Origin: an uncultured Marinoscillum sp. | Lineage (GTDB): Bacteria; Bacteroidota; Bacteroidia; Cytophagales; MED-G16 | Assembly: GCA_902523065.1 (NCBI GenBank) | Contig: CABYXZ010000001.1 | Location: forward strand, 124,001-188,000 | DNA length: 64,000 nt | Direction: 5' to 3' | Shown: piece after piece, positions 1-10,300 of the stretch | Numbering within the stretch: position 1 is the first letter of the stretch | Layout of the letters: every line of letters begins with the position of its first letter | Program-made: the position numbers and the translations under genes | Notes under the pieces: model-generated | Database searches by the model: none | Seen by the model: only the letters and a program-made list of their open reading frames with translations | What the model was told of the DNA's origin: nothing

Positions 1-33
1 TAGAAAACTAAGACCTTAACAATTTTCAGACAA

Positions 34-1191
34 ATGAATAGAAATATTCATAATTTGGATAGATACGATTATGAATTGGATAAAAAATTTATATCAAGCT
101 ATCCACTAGAGAAAAGAGAAAATTCAAAACTTCTAGTATATAGAGACAACAAAATTGTTGATTCTAACTTTAAAAATATATCTAATCACCTTCCAAAAAA
201 CTCTACTTTATTTTTTAATGATTCAAAGGTTTTAAACGGTAGATTATTCTTTGCAAATAAAAATAATGCAAAAATTGAAATATTAGTCACTGATAAAAAT
301 ATTCCAAGATTACTAAATAAAAAGTCTCCGTTACTAGTTGATGCTATAATTGGAAATAATAAAAAATGGAAAAAAGATGAAGTATTAGAAAAAAAAATTG
401 ATGATCTAATAATATCAGCTTCAAAAAATGAAAATAAAGTAAAACTTGAGTGGAATAAAGATCTAATATTTGATAAAATACTTTCTAAAATTGGAATTAT
501 TCCTCTACCACCCTATTTGAAAAGAGATGCCGAGGATTCTGATTATGATAATTATCAAACAGTTTACTCTCAAAAAAAAGGTTCAATCGCAGCTCCAACA
601 GCAGGACTTCACTTCAATCATAATATTATAAATGAAATTGAAAAGAAAAACACTATCGACTTTTTTACATTACATGTCGGTCTTGGAACATTTAAACCAA
701 TAACAAATGAAAACATTCATAAGCATGAAATGCACTCTGAAGAAATTATTATTACTAAACAAAATATTTTGAAAATTTATGAAGCAAATAACATCACTGC
801 TGTTGGAACAACTAGCTTGAGAGTACTTGAGTCAATATATTATCTTGGATCAATAATTGACAAGCAAAAAAAGGAATTTCAAATAACTCAAAATGTTATG
901 AATAAAAGAATTGGAATAAGTTTAAAAGAATCCTGCGAACAGATAATTAACTATCTTGAAATTAAAAAGATTAACGAATTAAAATTCAGATCTAAAATAT
1001 TTATTTATCCTGGTTACTCATTTAAGGTGTGTGATCAACTTATAACAAATTTTCATTATCCAAAATCGACTCTTATAATTTTAATTGCAGCTTTCATCGG
1101 TGATGATTGGAAAAAAGTTTATAAGTTCGCAAAACAGAATAAATATAGATTTTTAAGTTATGGAGACTCCTCACTCCTCTTTAGAAGATGA
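34..1191 (+). CDS. queA: S-adenosylmethionine:tRNA ribosyltransferase-isomerase (QueA family)
   Basis: QueA transfers and isomerises the ribosyl group of S-adenosylmethionine onto 7-aminomethyl-7-deazaguanine in tRNA, giving epoxyqueuosine. The 385-residue protein has the QueA fold signature throughout, including the SIAAPTAGLHF block near residue 185 and the LHVGLGTFKP block after it. It is longer than E. coli QueA (about 356 residues); Bacteroidota often carry a longer QueA-like form of this type, so whether it is the queuosine enzyme or a paralogue is not settled by sequence alone. Tgt, the preceding pathway enzyme, lies at 4935-6062. The stop overlaps the next start as ATGA, implying coupled translation. 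Confidence 0.85.
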   Translation: MNRNIHNLDRYDYELDKKFISSYPLEKRENSKLLVYRDNKIVDSNFKNISNHLPKNSTLFFNDSKVLNGRLFFANKNNAKIEILVTDKNIPRLLNKKSPLLVDAIIGNNKKWKKDEVLEKKIDDLIISASKNENKVKLEWNKDLIFDKILSKIGIIPLPPYLKRDAEDSDYDNYQTVYSQKKGSIAAPTAGLHFNHNIINEIEKKNTIDFFTLHVGLGTFKPITNENIHKHEMHSEEIIITKQNILKIYEANNITAVGTTSLRVLESIYYLGSIIDKQKKEFQITQNVMNKRIGISLKESCEQIINYLEIKKINELKFRSKIFIYPGYSFKVCDQLITNFHYPKSTLIILIAAFIGDDWKKVYKFAKQNKYRFLSYGDSSLLFRR

Positions 1192-2138
1192 TAGAAATAG
1201 GAAAAGACATTGATTATGCAGTAAATAAATTAAAAGATGGTGGTATTGTTGGAATACCTACTGAGACTGTGTATGGCCTTGGATGTAATGCATTAAATGA
1301 AAGTTCAGTTAAAAAAATATTTAAATTAAAAAGTAGGCCAAAAAATGATCCAATAATTTGCCATACTAACTCAGTTGAAAAAATAAGAAAATACGTAGAA
1401 TTCTTCCCTAAAAATGCTGAAATTTTAGCAAGAAAATTTTGGCCAGGACCTCTAACTATACTTTTTAGAAAAAATAAATTAATTCCAGACATAACAACAT
1501 CCAAGTCTGAATATGTTGGTTTTAGGATACCGAATAATAAAACTACTCTAAGTGTGTTGGATAAATTAGACTTTCCATTAGCCGCTCCAAGCGCAAATAA
1601 ATTTGAGTATATATCACCAACTAATCCTCAGCATATTATTCAAAATTTTAATGGTGGTATTGATTACATTTTGGATGATGGTAACTGTTTAATTGGAATA
1701 GAGTCAACAATTTTGGGTTTTGAGAAGGAAAAAACTATAATTTTCAGACTCGGTGGAATAACCATAGAGAATATAGAAAAATCTATTGGTAAATGTTATA
1801 TTAATGATGAAAAAGTAAAAATTCCTGGGTCATTTAAAAAACACTACTCACCAAAGAAAAAAGTTTATGTTGGTAACATCGAAAAATTATCAAAAAAATT
1901 TAAAAACAAAAAAATTGGTATTCTATGTTTTAATAAAAAGTTTAAATTAATTGATGAAAAATATCAGATAGTTTTATCTAAAAATTCTTCTCTACATGAA
2001 GCAAGCCAAAATTTTTATTCTTCGTTGTATTTATTAGATAATTTAGAAATAGATTTAATAATTACTAGTTATCTACCAAATTACCATATGGGACGAAGTA
2101 TTAATGACAGAATAAGTAAAAGTTCAGAAAATGGATAA
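1188..2138 (+). CDS. tsaC: L-threonylcarbamoyladenylate synthase (Sua5/YrdC type)
   Basis: Makes threonylcarbamoyl-AMP from threonine, bicarbonate and ATP, the first step of the tRNA t6A modification. The N-terminal YrdC domain (about residues 1-200) shows the KSRP nucleotide-binding patch and an IGIESTILGF segment. A C-terminal Sua5 domain follows, with the linker motif PGSFKKHYSP around residues 213-222, so this is the long Sua5 architecture rather than the short TsaC one. TsaD, the transferase that uses the product, lies in the same window at 46055-47053. The gene overlaps queA by 4 bases and pgk by 8, so the three probably form one transcript. Confidence 0.9.
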   Translation: MIEIGKDIDYAVNKLKDGGIVGIPTETVYGLGCNALNESSVKKIFKLKSRPKNDPIICHTNSVEKIRKYVEFFPKNAEILARKFWPGPLTILFRKNKLIPDITTSKSEYVGFRIPNNKTTLSVLDKLDFPLAAPSANKFEYISPTNPQHIIQNFNGGIDYILDDGNCLIGIESTILGFEKEKTIIFRLGGITIENIEKSIGKCYINDEKVKIPGSFKKHYSPKKKVYVGNIEKLSKKFKNKKIGILCFNKKFKLIDEKYQIVLSKNSSLHEASQNFYSSLYLLDNLEIDLIITSYLPNYHMGRSINDRISKSSENG

Positions 2139-3327
2139 TATCAAATTCATCAATAGTATTAAATTTAATAATAAGGTAGCAATTGTTAGAGTTGACTTTA
2201 ATGTTCCTCTAGACAAAACATTAAAAATCACAGACAAAACAAGAATCGTAAAAGGAATTTCATCTATTAAACACATAATTGATAATGGTGGAAGATGCAT
2301 AATTATTTCACATCTAGGAAGACCTCAAGGTCAAGGATATGAGAAAAAATTCAGTTTAAATAATATTTTAGATTGTGTATCAGAGGAACTCAAGACAAAC
2401 GTTAAATTTATTGATAATTATTATGATGAAAATTTTAATATAAATAATCTATCCTCAAAAGTTATATTATTAGAAAATTTAAGATTCTATAAAGAAGAAA
2501 AAGAAAATAGTATTGAATTTGCTAAAAAACTTTCATCATTTGCCGATATATATGTAAATGATGCATTTGGGACATGCCATAGAGAACACACATCAATAAA
2601 TATGTTACCTAGACTGATGAAAGAAAGTTGTGCTGGATTATTAATTGAAGAGGAAATTTCTAATATTAATAAAATATTAAATGATTATAATAAACCTTTT
2701 ACAGCTATCCTTGGAGGAGCAAAGGTATCTGATAAGATTAAAGTAATAGAAAAATTTATAGAGTTAGCTGATAACATAATAATCGGAGGAGCTATGTCAA
2801 ATACATTTATTAAAGCATTAGGTGGAAATATAGGAAATTCACTTTACGAAGAAAACAAATTATCACTCGCATTAGATATAATTTACAAAGCAGAGAAAAA
2901 TAATGTAAAACTTGTTCTTCCTGTTGACTCAAAGTGTTCAAAAAGTCTTGGAGACCAAGAAAATATTTTAATTTTTGAATCCAACAAAATTGAAAACAAA
3001 TATTCCTCATTTGATATAGGTCCTAAATCATTAAAAATATTTAGTAAAATCATTAAAAACTCTAAAACAATTATATGGAATGGACCTTTAGGGGTTTTTG
3101 AGAATAAAAATTTTAACGAAGGAACAAATCAAATGGCAAACTTCATCAGTAACGCAACAAAAAATGGTGCTTTTTCATTAGTTGGTGGTGGTGATTCTGT
3201 TTCGGCCATCAAAAAAAATAACAAAGAAAACGATATTTCGTTTATATCAACTGGTGGAGGTGCTCTGTTGCATTTGATTGGTAATGGATACCTTCCAGCA
3301 CTCAAAATATTGAGAGCAATTGATTAA
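2131..3327 (+). CDS. pgk: Phosphoglycerate kinase
   Basis: Glycolytic and gluconeogenic enzyme that interconverts 1,3-bisphosphoglycerate + ADP and 3-phosphoglycerate + ATP in the cytoplasm. The 398-residue length is normal. Family landmarks are visible in order: the N-terminal RVDFNVPLD, SHLGRP, the HREHTS substrate loop, GGAKVSDKI and the C-terminal GGGDSVSA phosphate-binding loop. The start overlaps the end of tsaC by 8 bases in another frame, consistent with translational coupling. No unusual residues were seen. Confidence 0.97.
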   Translation: MDNIKFINSIKFNNKVAIVRVDFNVPLDKTLKITDKTRIVKGISSIKHIIDNGGRCIIISHLGRPQGQGYEKKFSLNNILDCVSEELKTNVKFIDNYYDENFNINNLSSKVILLENLRFYKEEKENSIEFAKKLSSFADIYVNDAFGTCHREHTSINMLPRLMKESCAGLLIEEEISNINKILNDYNKPFTAILGGAKVSDKIKVIEKFIELADNIIIGGAMSNTFIKALGGNIGNSLYEENKLSLALDIIYKAEKNNVKLVLPVDSKCSKSLGDQENILIFESNKIENKYSSFDIGPKSLKIFSKIIKNSKTIIWNGPLGVFENKNFNEGTNQMANFISNATKNGAFSLVGGGDSVSAIKKNNKENDISFISTGGGALLHLIGNGYLPALKILRAID

Positions 3328-3342
3328 AAATTGACTGCGTTA

Positions 3343-3374
3343 TTTGATATTTATTGATTTACATAATATTTTTG
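3343..3374 (+). promoter_or_regulatory. Bacteroidota-type promoter, TTTG-N20-TATTTTTG
   Basis: A -33 TTTG (3343-3346) and a perfect -7 TAnnTTTG element (TATTTTTG, 3367-3374) are separated by 20 bases, the usual spacing for the primary sigma factor of Bacteroidota. The -7 element ends only five bases before the ATG at 3380, so if it is used the transcript would be almost leaderless. Confidence 0.45.
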
Positions 3375-3379
3375 AGGTT

Positions 3380-3859
3380 ATGAAAAAAATTACTTTACTT
3401 CTGATTAGTTTTCTTACTTTGTCTTTTGGATATTCACAAAAGATGGAATTCGACTTCCTTCAAAGCAGCTTGGACGAAGGTGAGCTAAAAAATTATCAAT
3501 ATATTAAACCACACTTCTTGGGAGATAAAGTAGCAAGAAAAATCAAACTAATTGATTTAGCTTACAAATGGGAGGATCCTCCAACTGCTATGAGAAGTAC
3601 CCCACTCATAAAGATTGAAAAACAACCTATATATTTTGCTCTAAGAAAAGTTATATCTCCGAGATATTATAAAAACAAAATAAAATCTAAATCCATAACG
3701 AAAGATGAAGCTATAGAGCAGATAACAGAAATACTCGATATTGCTTTGATGATAAGATATCAAGATACTGAGGATTTAGAAAGTATGTTGAGGGGAATAG
3801 ATAATGGAGATAATGTTATCGATGTTTTTAAAAATAATATAGAGCTTATCTATTTCTAA
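3380..3859 (+). CDS. Small secreted protein of unknown function
   Basis: A 159-residue protein that starts with a clear signal peptide (MKKITLLLISFLTLSFGYSQ), so it is probably periplasmic or exported. A longer reading from 3344 adds twelve residues without a signal function; the ATG at 3380 is preferred because it places the basic residues of the signal peptide at the N-terminus and follows GAGG. The mature part is charged, with no domain I recognise. It follows pgk by 52 bases with its own predicted promoter and abuts the convergent LptF/LptG-family gene with no spacer. Confidence 0.75.
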   Translation: MKKITLLLISFLTLSFGYSQKMEFDFLQSSLDEGELKNYQYIKPHFLGDKVARKIKLIDLAYKWEDPPTAMRSTPLIKIEKQPIYFALRKVISPRYYKNKIKSKSITKDEAIEQITEILDIALMIRYQDTEDLESMLRGIDNGDNVIDVFKNNIELIYF

Positions 3860-4933
3860 TTACTTAGGAACCTGCCTGTAAAGATAATAAGTCAGCCCAC
3901 TGAAAATTAAGTTTGGAAGCCATACCGCAATAAGTGGGTCTAATGTCCCATTTTCTGCAAAAGCTCTGGTCATAACAAACATTATTATGAATATAAATGC
4001 AAATGAAAATCCAAGCGCAATTAGATATCCTGTTCCTTGCCTTGATTTTCTTGATGCTATTATAACTCCTAAAATAACAAGAATAATCACTGTAAAGGGT
4101 TGAGCATACCTTATATACTTTTCAATTATATAAAACTTAATCTCATCTGATCCTCTTAATTTTTGTAATTTGATAAAATCATTTAGTTCACCCATTGTCA
4201 TGGTTTCTCCTAAACCATATTTATTATCAAAATCTGATGGTGAAATCAATAGTGTAGTGTCAAATTCTAGACCATTCTCAATAATTTCAATCTCAGATTT
4301 TAATGTCCTCTTTTTCCATGCCTTAAATTTCCAACTATCAGATTCTTTATTCCATATTATTTGTCTGGCAAATAGCTTATTTCTTAATTTTAAATTTTCA
4401 AAATTCTCAATAGTGACATTATAACCTATATCCATATTATTATCATATCTTTCGAGATATAAATAAGTATTATCATCAATTTTAAAATGAACATTCTTAT
4501 CAGAGAAATAATAAGGACTTTTGATATACATAAGCTCAAATGCTATCCTTTCTTTATTTAAATGAGGAATTATGAACCCATTAAGTATAAAACTTAAAGA
4601 AGCAATAATTAGAGATCCATATAGAAATGGTTTAATGATAGATTTAAAACTTTTACCTGAAGATAAGATTGCAATTAGTTCAGTTCTATTTGCTAGTTGA
4701 GCTGTAACATAAACTGTTGCAATAAAAGATGTTATTGGAGTAACTAGTGAAACAATAAATGGGATGAATGAATAATAGTAATTGAGTATATCAATATATG
4801 AGACATTATTTTTAATAAACTTATCATTCTTTTCAGTAAAATCGATAACAACAACAACTAAAATCATAATTGCAACGACGAAAACAAAAGTTTTCAAAAA
4901 TTTTTTTAATATGTAATTATTTAAAATATTCAA
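3860..4933 (-). CDS. LptF/LptG (YjgP/YjgQ) family permease
   Basis: Inner-membrane subunit of the lipopolysaccharide exporter that couples the LptB ATPase to lifting LPS towards the outer membrane. The 357 residues follow the family plan: an amphipathic start MNILNNYILKKFLKTF, hydrophobic segments near residues 15-30, 50-80 and 95-115, a periplasmic beta-jellyroll-like middle (about 120-265), then three C-terminal membrane segments. The start codon is TTG; the residues that follow match the usual family N-terminus, and the next ATG would remove the first membrane segment. It lies one base after tgt. LptF and LptG cannot be told apart with confidence here. Confidence 0.85.
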   Translation of the reverse strand: MNILNNYILKKFLKTFVFVVAIMILVVVVIDFTEKNDKFIKNNVSYIDILNYYYSFIPFIVSLVTPITSFIATVYVTAQLANRTELIAILSSGKSFKSIIKPFLYGSLIIASLSFILNGFIIPHLNKERIAFELMYIKSPYYFSDKNVHFKIDDNTYLYLERYDNNMDIGYNVTIENFENLKLRNKLFARQIIWNKESDSWKFKAWKKRTLKSEIEIIENGLEFDTTLLISPSDFDNKYGLGETMTMGELNDFIKLQKLRGSDEIKFYIIEKYIRYAQPFTVIILVILGVIIASRKSRQGTGYLIALGFSFAFIFIIMFVMTRAFAENGTLDPLIAVWLPNLIFSGLTYYLYRQVPK

Positions 4934-4934
4934 T

Positions 4935-6062
4935 TTAGAGTCTGTTATTTATTCTCTTTTTTATTTCACATTTCCAAGTGTGAAAAGTGTCAGAAACAAT
5001 ATGCTTTCTTGCCTCTTTAGCTAACCAAATATAAAAAGAGAGATTATGAATTGAAGCAATTTGAGCACCTAACATTTCCTTATTCAAAATTAGATGTCTT
5101 AGATATGACTTCGAGTAATTTGAACTCACTGAACCCATATCCTCATCAATAGAAGAAAAATCTTTATCCCATTTTTTATTTTTGATATTTATTGTGCCAT
5201 TTTTGGTAAATAGCATTCCATTCCTACCATTCCTTGATGGCATTACACAGTCGAACATATCAACACCCATTGAAATACATTCTAAAATATTTTCTGGTGT
5301 GCCAACACCCATTAGATATCTAGGTTTATCTTTTGGCAAAATATTACAGACCAAATCAACATTTTCATAAATAATTTCTTTGGGTTCACCAACTGACAAA
5401 CCACCTATTGCATTTCCAACCATATTTTTATTACTAACATATTCAGCAGATTTGGTTCTAAGATCCTTAAATGTGGAGCCCTGAACAATGGGAAATAAAA
5501 ATTGTTTTTTATCATATAAAATTTCAGTCTTATTAAACTCCTCAATTGATCTTTCTAACCAATTGTGAGTTAAATTAAGTGACTGACTTGCGTATGAATA
5601 TTCGCAAGGATATTTTAGGCATTCATCTAAAACCATACATATATCAGATCCAATTTTTCTTTGGATTTGCACAACAGATTCTGGTGTGAATAGATGTTTT
5701 GAACCGTCAATATGTGAGTAGAATTGTACACCTTCATCCATTATTTTTACATTTTTTGATAAGGAAAATACTTGGTAACCACCAGAATCAGTCAAAATTG
5801 GTTTATTCCAATTCATAAATTTGTGTAATCCACCTGCACTATTTATAACATCAACACCAGGTCTTAGGTAGAGATGATAAGTATTTGATAAAATTATTTC
5901 AGCTTGAATATCATTTACTAGTTCGTGTTGATGCACCCCCTTAACTGTACCTAGAGTTCCTACAGGCATAAAAGTAGGAGTAGAAATTGCCCCCCTGTCA
6001 GTAAATATTTTTCCTGATCTTGCATTTGTTTTTGAAGATCTGTGTGTTAATTTAAAAAACAT
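4935..6062 (-). CDS. tgt: tRNA-guanine transglycosylase
   Basis: Exchanges guanine-34 of GUN-anticodon tRNAs for the queuosine precursor preQ1. The 375-residue protein has the substrate loop TDSGGYQVFSLS, the GGLSVGEP loop and the GVDMFDCVMPSRNGRNG catalytic region containing the nucleophilic Asp. The usual zinc-binding CxCxxC before the YLRHL helix is absent (MGSVSS in its place) although the distal His of SIHNL remains. I recall this state as common in Bacteroidota Tgt. Start is ATG; the gene is divergent from the sigma factor gene across a 43-base spacer. Confidence 0.94.
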   Translation of the reverse strand: MFFKLTHRSSKTNARSGKIFTDRGAISTPTFMPVGTLGTVKGVHQHELVNDIQAEIILSNTYHLYLRPGVDVINSAGGLHKFMNWNKPILTDSGGYQVFSLSKNVKIMDEGVQFYSHIDGSKHLFTPESVVQIQRKIGSDICMVLDECLKYPCEYSYASQSLNLTHNWLERSIEEFNKTEILYDKKQFLFPIVQGSTFKDLRTKSAEYVSNKNMVGNAIGGLSVGEPKEIIYENVDLVCNILPKDKPRYLMGVGTPENILECISMGVDMFDCVMPSRNGRNGMLFTKNGTINIKNKKWDKDFSSIDEDMGSVSSNYSKSYLRHLILNKEMLGAQIASIHNLSFYIWLAKEARKHIVSDTFHTWKCEIKKRINNRL

Positions 6063-6105
6063 TAGTAAATTCTAATATAATTAGTATTCAATATCATAAC
6101 CATTA

Positions 6106-6714
6106 ATGGATAAAAAAAGAAAATTTTCCAAAAAAGCGTTAAGAGATTTTGACCTTATCGACGCAGCAATTGCAAGAAATGATCAAAGTGCATTTGCTGA
6201 ATTAATGGCTACTTATAAAAACTCAATTTATTTTACTATACTAAAGATGATTAGAGATCCTGATGATGCTGAAGATTTGACTATTGAAGCATTTTCAAAG
6301 GCATTTAATAAACTTGATAAATTTAAAAAAGATTATACTTTTTCAACCTGGTTATTCAGAATTGCCACTAATAATACAATTGATTTTATTAGAAAAAAAA
6401 GATTAAAAACAACTAGTTTAAATACCTCTTTTACAGATGATAGTGGAAAAAATATTGATATTGATGTGAAAGATTTAGACAAAACACCTGGTGAAGAGGC
6501 CATTCATAAGCAAAAAATTATGCTCGTTAGAAAATTCGTATCTAAACTTCCTGAAAAGTATGAAAATCTAATCAAGTATAGATATTTTGACGAATTATCA
6601 TATAACGAAATAGCTGAAAAGACTCAAGCACCACTAGGTACAATTAAAGCTCAACTATTTAGGGCAAGAGAGTTACTTTTTGAAATTCTAAAAGATAAAA
6701 AATCACAAATTTGA
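6106..6714 (+). CDS. RNA polymerase sigma factor, sigma-70/ECF type
   Basis: A 202-residue two-domain sigma factor. Region 2 spans roughly residues 25-100 (AFAELMATYKNSIYF, DAEDLTIEAFSKAF, FSTWLFRIATNN) and region 4 roughly 135-195 with a helix-turn-helix (LSYNEIAEKTQAPLGTIKAQLFRARELL). There is no region 1.1 or 3, as expected for the extracytoplasmic-function group. No anti-sigma gene is adjacent: the next gene is rsmG, whose ATG directly follows this TGA. The regulon cannot be read from the sequence. Confidence 0.88.
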   Translation: MDKKRKFSKKALRDFDLIDAAIARNDQSAFAELMATYKNSIYFTILKMIRDPDDAEDLTIEAFSKAFNKLDKFKKDYTFSTWLFRIATNNTIDFIRKKRLKTTSLNTSFTDDSGKNIDIDVKDLDKTPGEEAIHKQKIMLVRKFVSKLPEKYENLIKYRYFDELSYNEIAEKTQAPLGTIKAQLFRARELLFEILKDKKSQI

Positions 6715-7329
6715 ATGTATAAGTATTTTGATATTCTAGATAAATACTTCTATGAACTTGGTCTTAAAAAAAAAGAAAAACTAAGTCAGCTTCATGATAT
6801 ATACGAGTACTACAATAGTAAAATAAATTTAATTTCTAGAAAAGATTTTGAGAACTTTTACCTGCACCATGTCATTCATTCACTTACCCTCTGCAAATTT
6901 ATTGAAAATAAAAAATTAAATATTTTAGATCTTGGCACTGGTGGAGGTTTTCCAGGAATTCCGTTATCAATTTTTTTTGAAAAAAATTCTTTTCTACTTG
7001 TTGATTCTATAAGTAAGAAAATAAAGGTATTGAATCAAATAACTAAAAAATTAAATCTAAATAATGTACAAACCTTAAATGGGAGAGTTGAGGAAGTAAA
7101 TGATAAACATGATATAATAGTTTGTCGTGCCGTCGCGAGTATACCAAATATTATAAACTGGACCAAAAAATGTACAAAAAAAGGATCTGTAATTCTTCTT
7201 TTAAAAGGAGGAGATGTTGAAAAAGAGTTAAAAAATATTCACATGAAAAACAAGATATTTAAATTAGAAAATATATATTCTGAAGATTTTTTCATAGACA
7301 AAAAAATTATAAAAATAGAAGTAGATTAA
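6715..7329 (+). CDS. rsmG: 16S rRNA (guanine527-N7)-methyltransferase
   Basis: Methylates N7 of G527 in 16S rRNA (E. coli numbering). The 204-residue protein is of normal length, with the SAM-binding glycine loop LDLGTGGGFPGIPL starting near residue 70 and the later CRAVASIPNI and LLKGGD segments typical of RsmG/GidB. The ATG immediately follows the stop of the sigma factor gene with no spacer, so translation is probably coupled; dnaE starts one base after its stop. Confidence 0.93.
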   Translation: MYKYFDILDKYFYELGLKKKEKLSQLHDIYEYYNSKINLISRKDFENFYLHHVIHSLTLCKFIENKKLNILDLGTGGGFPGIPLSIFFEKNSFLLVDSISKKIKVLNQITKKLNLNNVQTLNGRVEEVNDKHDIIVCRAVASIPNIINWTKKCTKKGSVILLLKGGDVEKELKNIHMKNKIFKLENIYSEDFFIDKKIIKIEVD

Positions 7330-7330
7330 T

Positions 7331-10300
7331 ATGTTTTTGACATTTGATACAGAGACAACAGGTTTACCAAAGAATTTCAATGCTCCAATTTCTGAAAGTG
7401 AAAACTGGCCAAGATTAGTTCAATTAGCTTGGCAACTAAACGATAATAATGGAAGACTTATTAGTGTAAATTCTCATATAATAAAGCCTGATGGTTACTC
7501 TATTCCATATAACTCAGAAAAAATTCATGGTATTTCAACTGAAATTGCATTAAAAGAGGGAAAGAAATTAGGAGATATTTTAAAAGAATTTGAAAAGGAT
7601 CTTTTAAGATCAAAATATATAATTGGACACAATATAAAGTTTGATATAAATATAGTTGGGGCAGAACACTACAGAAAAAATTTTAAATCCTCCATTGAAG
7701 ATAAACTGAAAATAGATACAGCTATAATTTCTAAATCTTTTTGTAATCTTCAAGGTGGTCTGGGTGGAGGATTAAAAATGCCAAAATTAATTGAGATGTA
7801 CGAATCCTTATTTGGAGAAAAATTCTCAGATGCCCATGATGCATCATTCGATGTAAATGCAACCGCAAAAAGCTTTTTCAAATTGGCTGAATTGGGAGAA
7901 TACAAAAATGATGATATTTCTAAAGAAAATATTCAATATGAGGAACCTAAACTAGGAAATTCAAACTTTGATAAAAAGATAAAAAAAACTGAAGTATATG
8001 TTGAAAAAAATAAAAATGATATAAAGTCAGAATTCATTCATCTACATAATCATTCACAGTACTCTGTTCTTCAAGCAACATCTAGCATAGAAAAAATTGT
8101 TAGTAAGTCTATTGAATATAAAATGAATGCTGTTGCAATTACTGATTTAGGAAATATGTTTGGCGTATTTAAATTTAATAGAATTGCTCAAAAAAATAAT
8201 ATTAAACCAATAATTGGTTGTGAATTTTTTGTTTCAGAAGACAGAAAAAAAAATAAATTTACTAGAGATAATCCTGACAAAAGATTTAATCAGGTTCTCA
8301 TCGCAAAAAATAAGGATGGATATGATAATTTATCAAATCTATCTTCATTAGCATTTACAGAGGGTCTCTATGGGCAGTACCCTAGAATTGATAAGGAACT
8401 AATCAAAAAATACAAAAAAAATGTTATAGCATTATCGGGAAATATGTTCGGTGTTATACCAAAACTAATTCTTAACCAAGGAATTGAAGCAGCAGAAGAA
8501 GAATTAAAATGGTGGTTAGATACATTTGGAGAAGATTTTTACTTAGAATTAAATAGACATGATATAGATGAAGAAAATCATGTTAATGAGGTTTTATTAG
8601 AATTTTCTAAAAAATATAATATCAAAATTATAGCTGCAAATGATGTATTTTATATAGAAAAGGAAGATTCAACCGCACACGATATTCTGTTATGCATAAA
8701 ACAAGGTGAATTTAAATCAACTCCAATAGGAAGAGGAAGAGGAAAAAGAAGGGGACTAAAAAATGATGAATATTATTTCAAGTCTCAAAATGAAATGAAA
8801 AATTTATTTTCCGATATTCCAGAAGCTATAAACAACATATCTGAAATTATTGATAAAATTGAGGTTTATGATCTTGAAAGAAAGGTCGTTTTGCCTAAAT
8901 ACAAAGTTCCATCAGAATTTAAAGACGACGAAATAACTAATTCCCAAACTGAATACCTTAAAAAAATCACCTATGATGGTGCTAAAAAGAAATATAAATC
9001 AATAAATGAAAATTTAAAAGAAAGAATAGATTTTGAAATTGATACAATTAAAAATACTGGGTATCCGGGATATTTCTTAATAGTTCAAGAAATAACAAAT
9101 AAAGCTAAAGAGCTTGGTGTAAGTGTTGGTCCTGGAAGAGGTTCTGCAGCTGGTTCTGTTGTAGCATATTGTATAGGTATTACAGATGTAGATCCAATAA
9201 AATATAATTTACTTTTTGAGAGATTTCTAAATCCAGATAGAATATCATTACCCGATATAGATATCGATTTTGACGATGAAGGAAGGGAAAAAATTATAAA
9301 TTATGTTATAGATAAATATGGTTACGATCAGGTTGCCCAAATAATAACTTACGGAAGCATGGCTGCTAAATCAGCAATTCGTGACGCCGGTAGAGTTTTA
9401 GAACTTCCACTTAACGAAACTGATAGAATTGCAAAATTAGTTCCAGAGAGGCCTGGAGTTAGCTTAATAGACGCATTTAAAGAAGTTCCTGAACTCTCAG
9501 ATATAAGAAAAAAGAAATCACTAGAATCTGAAGTCCTAAAGCAAGCTGAAATAATTGAAGGATCAATTAGGAATATTGGGACTCATGCATGTGGAATAAT
9601 AATTACTCCTGATAAATTAACAAACTACATACCAGTATCTAAATCTAAAGATTCAGAGCTTCTAATCACTCAGTTTGACAACAGTGTTATTGAGTCTGCG
9701 GGTATGTTAAAAATGGATTTTTTAGGTTTAAAAACTTTATCAATAATAAATACAGCTCTTAGTAACATTAAGAAAAACAAAAATATAAATATTGACATCG
9801 ATAATTTACCACTTGATGATAAACCGACATACGAACTGTTTCAAAGGGGTGAAACCAATGGAACATTTCAATTTGAGTCAGATGGTATGCAAAAGCATTT
9901 GAAATCACTAAAACCTGATAGGTTTGAAGACCTTATAGCAATGAATGCATTGTACAGACCAGGGCCAATGGAGTACATTCCAAATTATATTGCCAGAAAA
10001 CATGGTAGAGAGGATATTCAATACGATTTACCACAAATGAAAGAATATTTATCAGAAACATATGGCATCACAGTTTACCAGGAACAGGTAATGTTGTTAT
10101 CTCAAAAAATATCGAACTTTTCAAAAGGCGAAGCTGACCAGTTGAGGAAGGCTATGGGTAAAAAAGATTCCAAACTTCTTGAATTACTTAAACCCAAATT
10201 TTTTGAAGGTGGAGTAAAAAATAAAGTAGATGAAAAACAACTTGAAAAGATTTGGTCGGATTGGCAATCTTTCGCTGCATATGCCTTTAATAAATCTCAT

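Noticed and set aside
1..33. In-frame residues upstream of the queA start that look like a conserved C-terminal tail
   Set aside because: The window begins with TAG in this frame and no start codon precedes; too short to assign to a gene or to an N-terminal extension.
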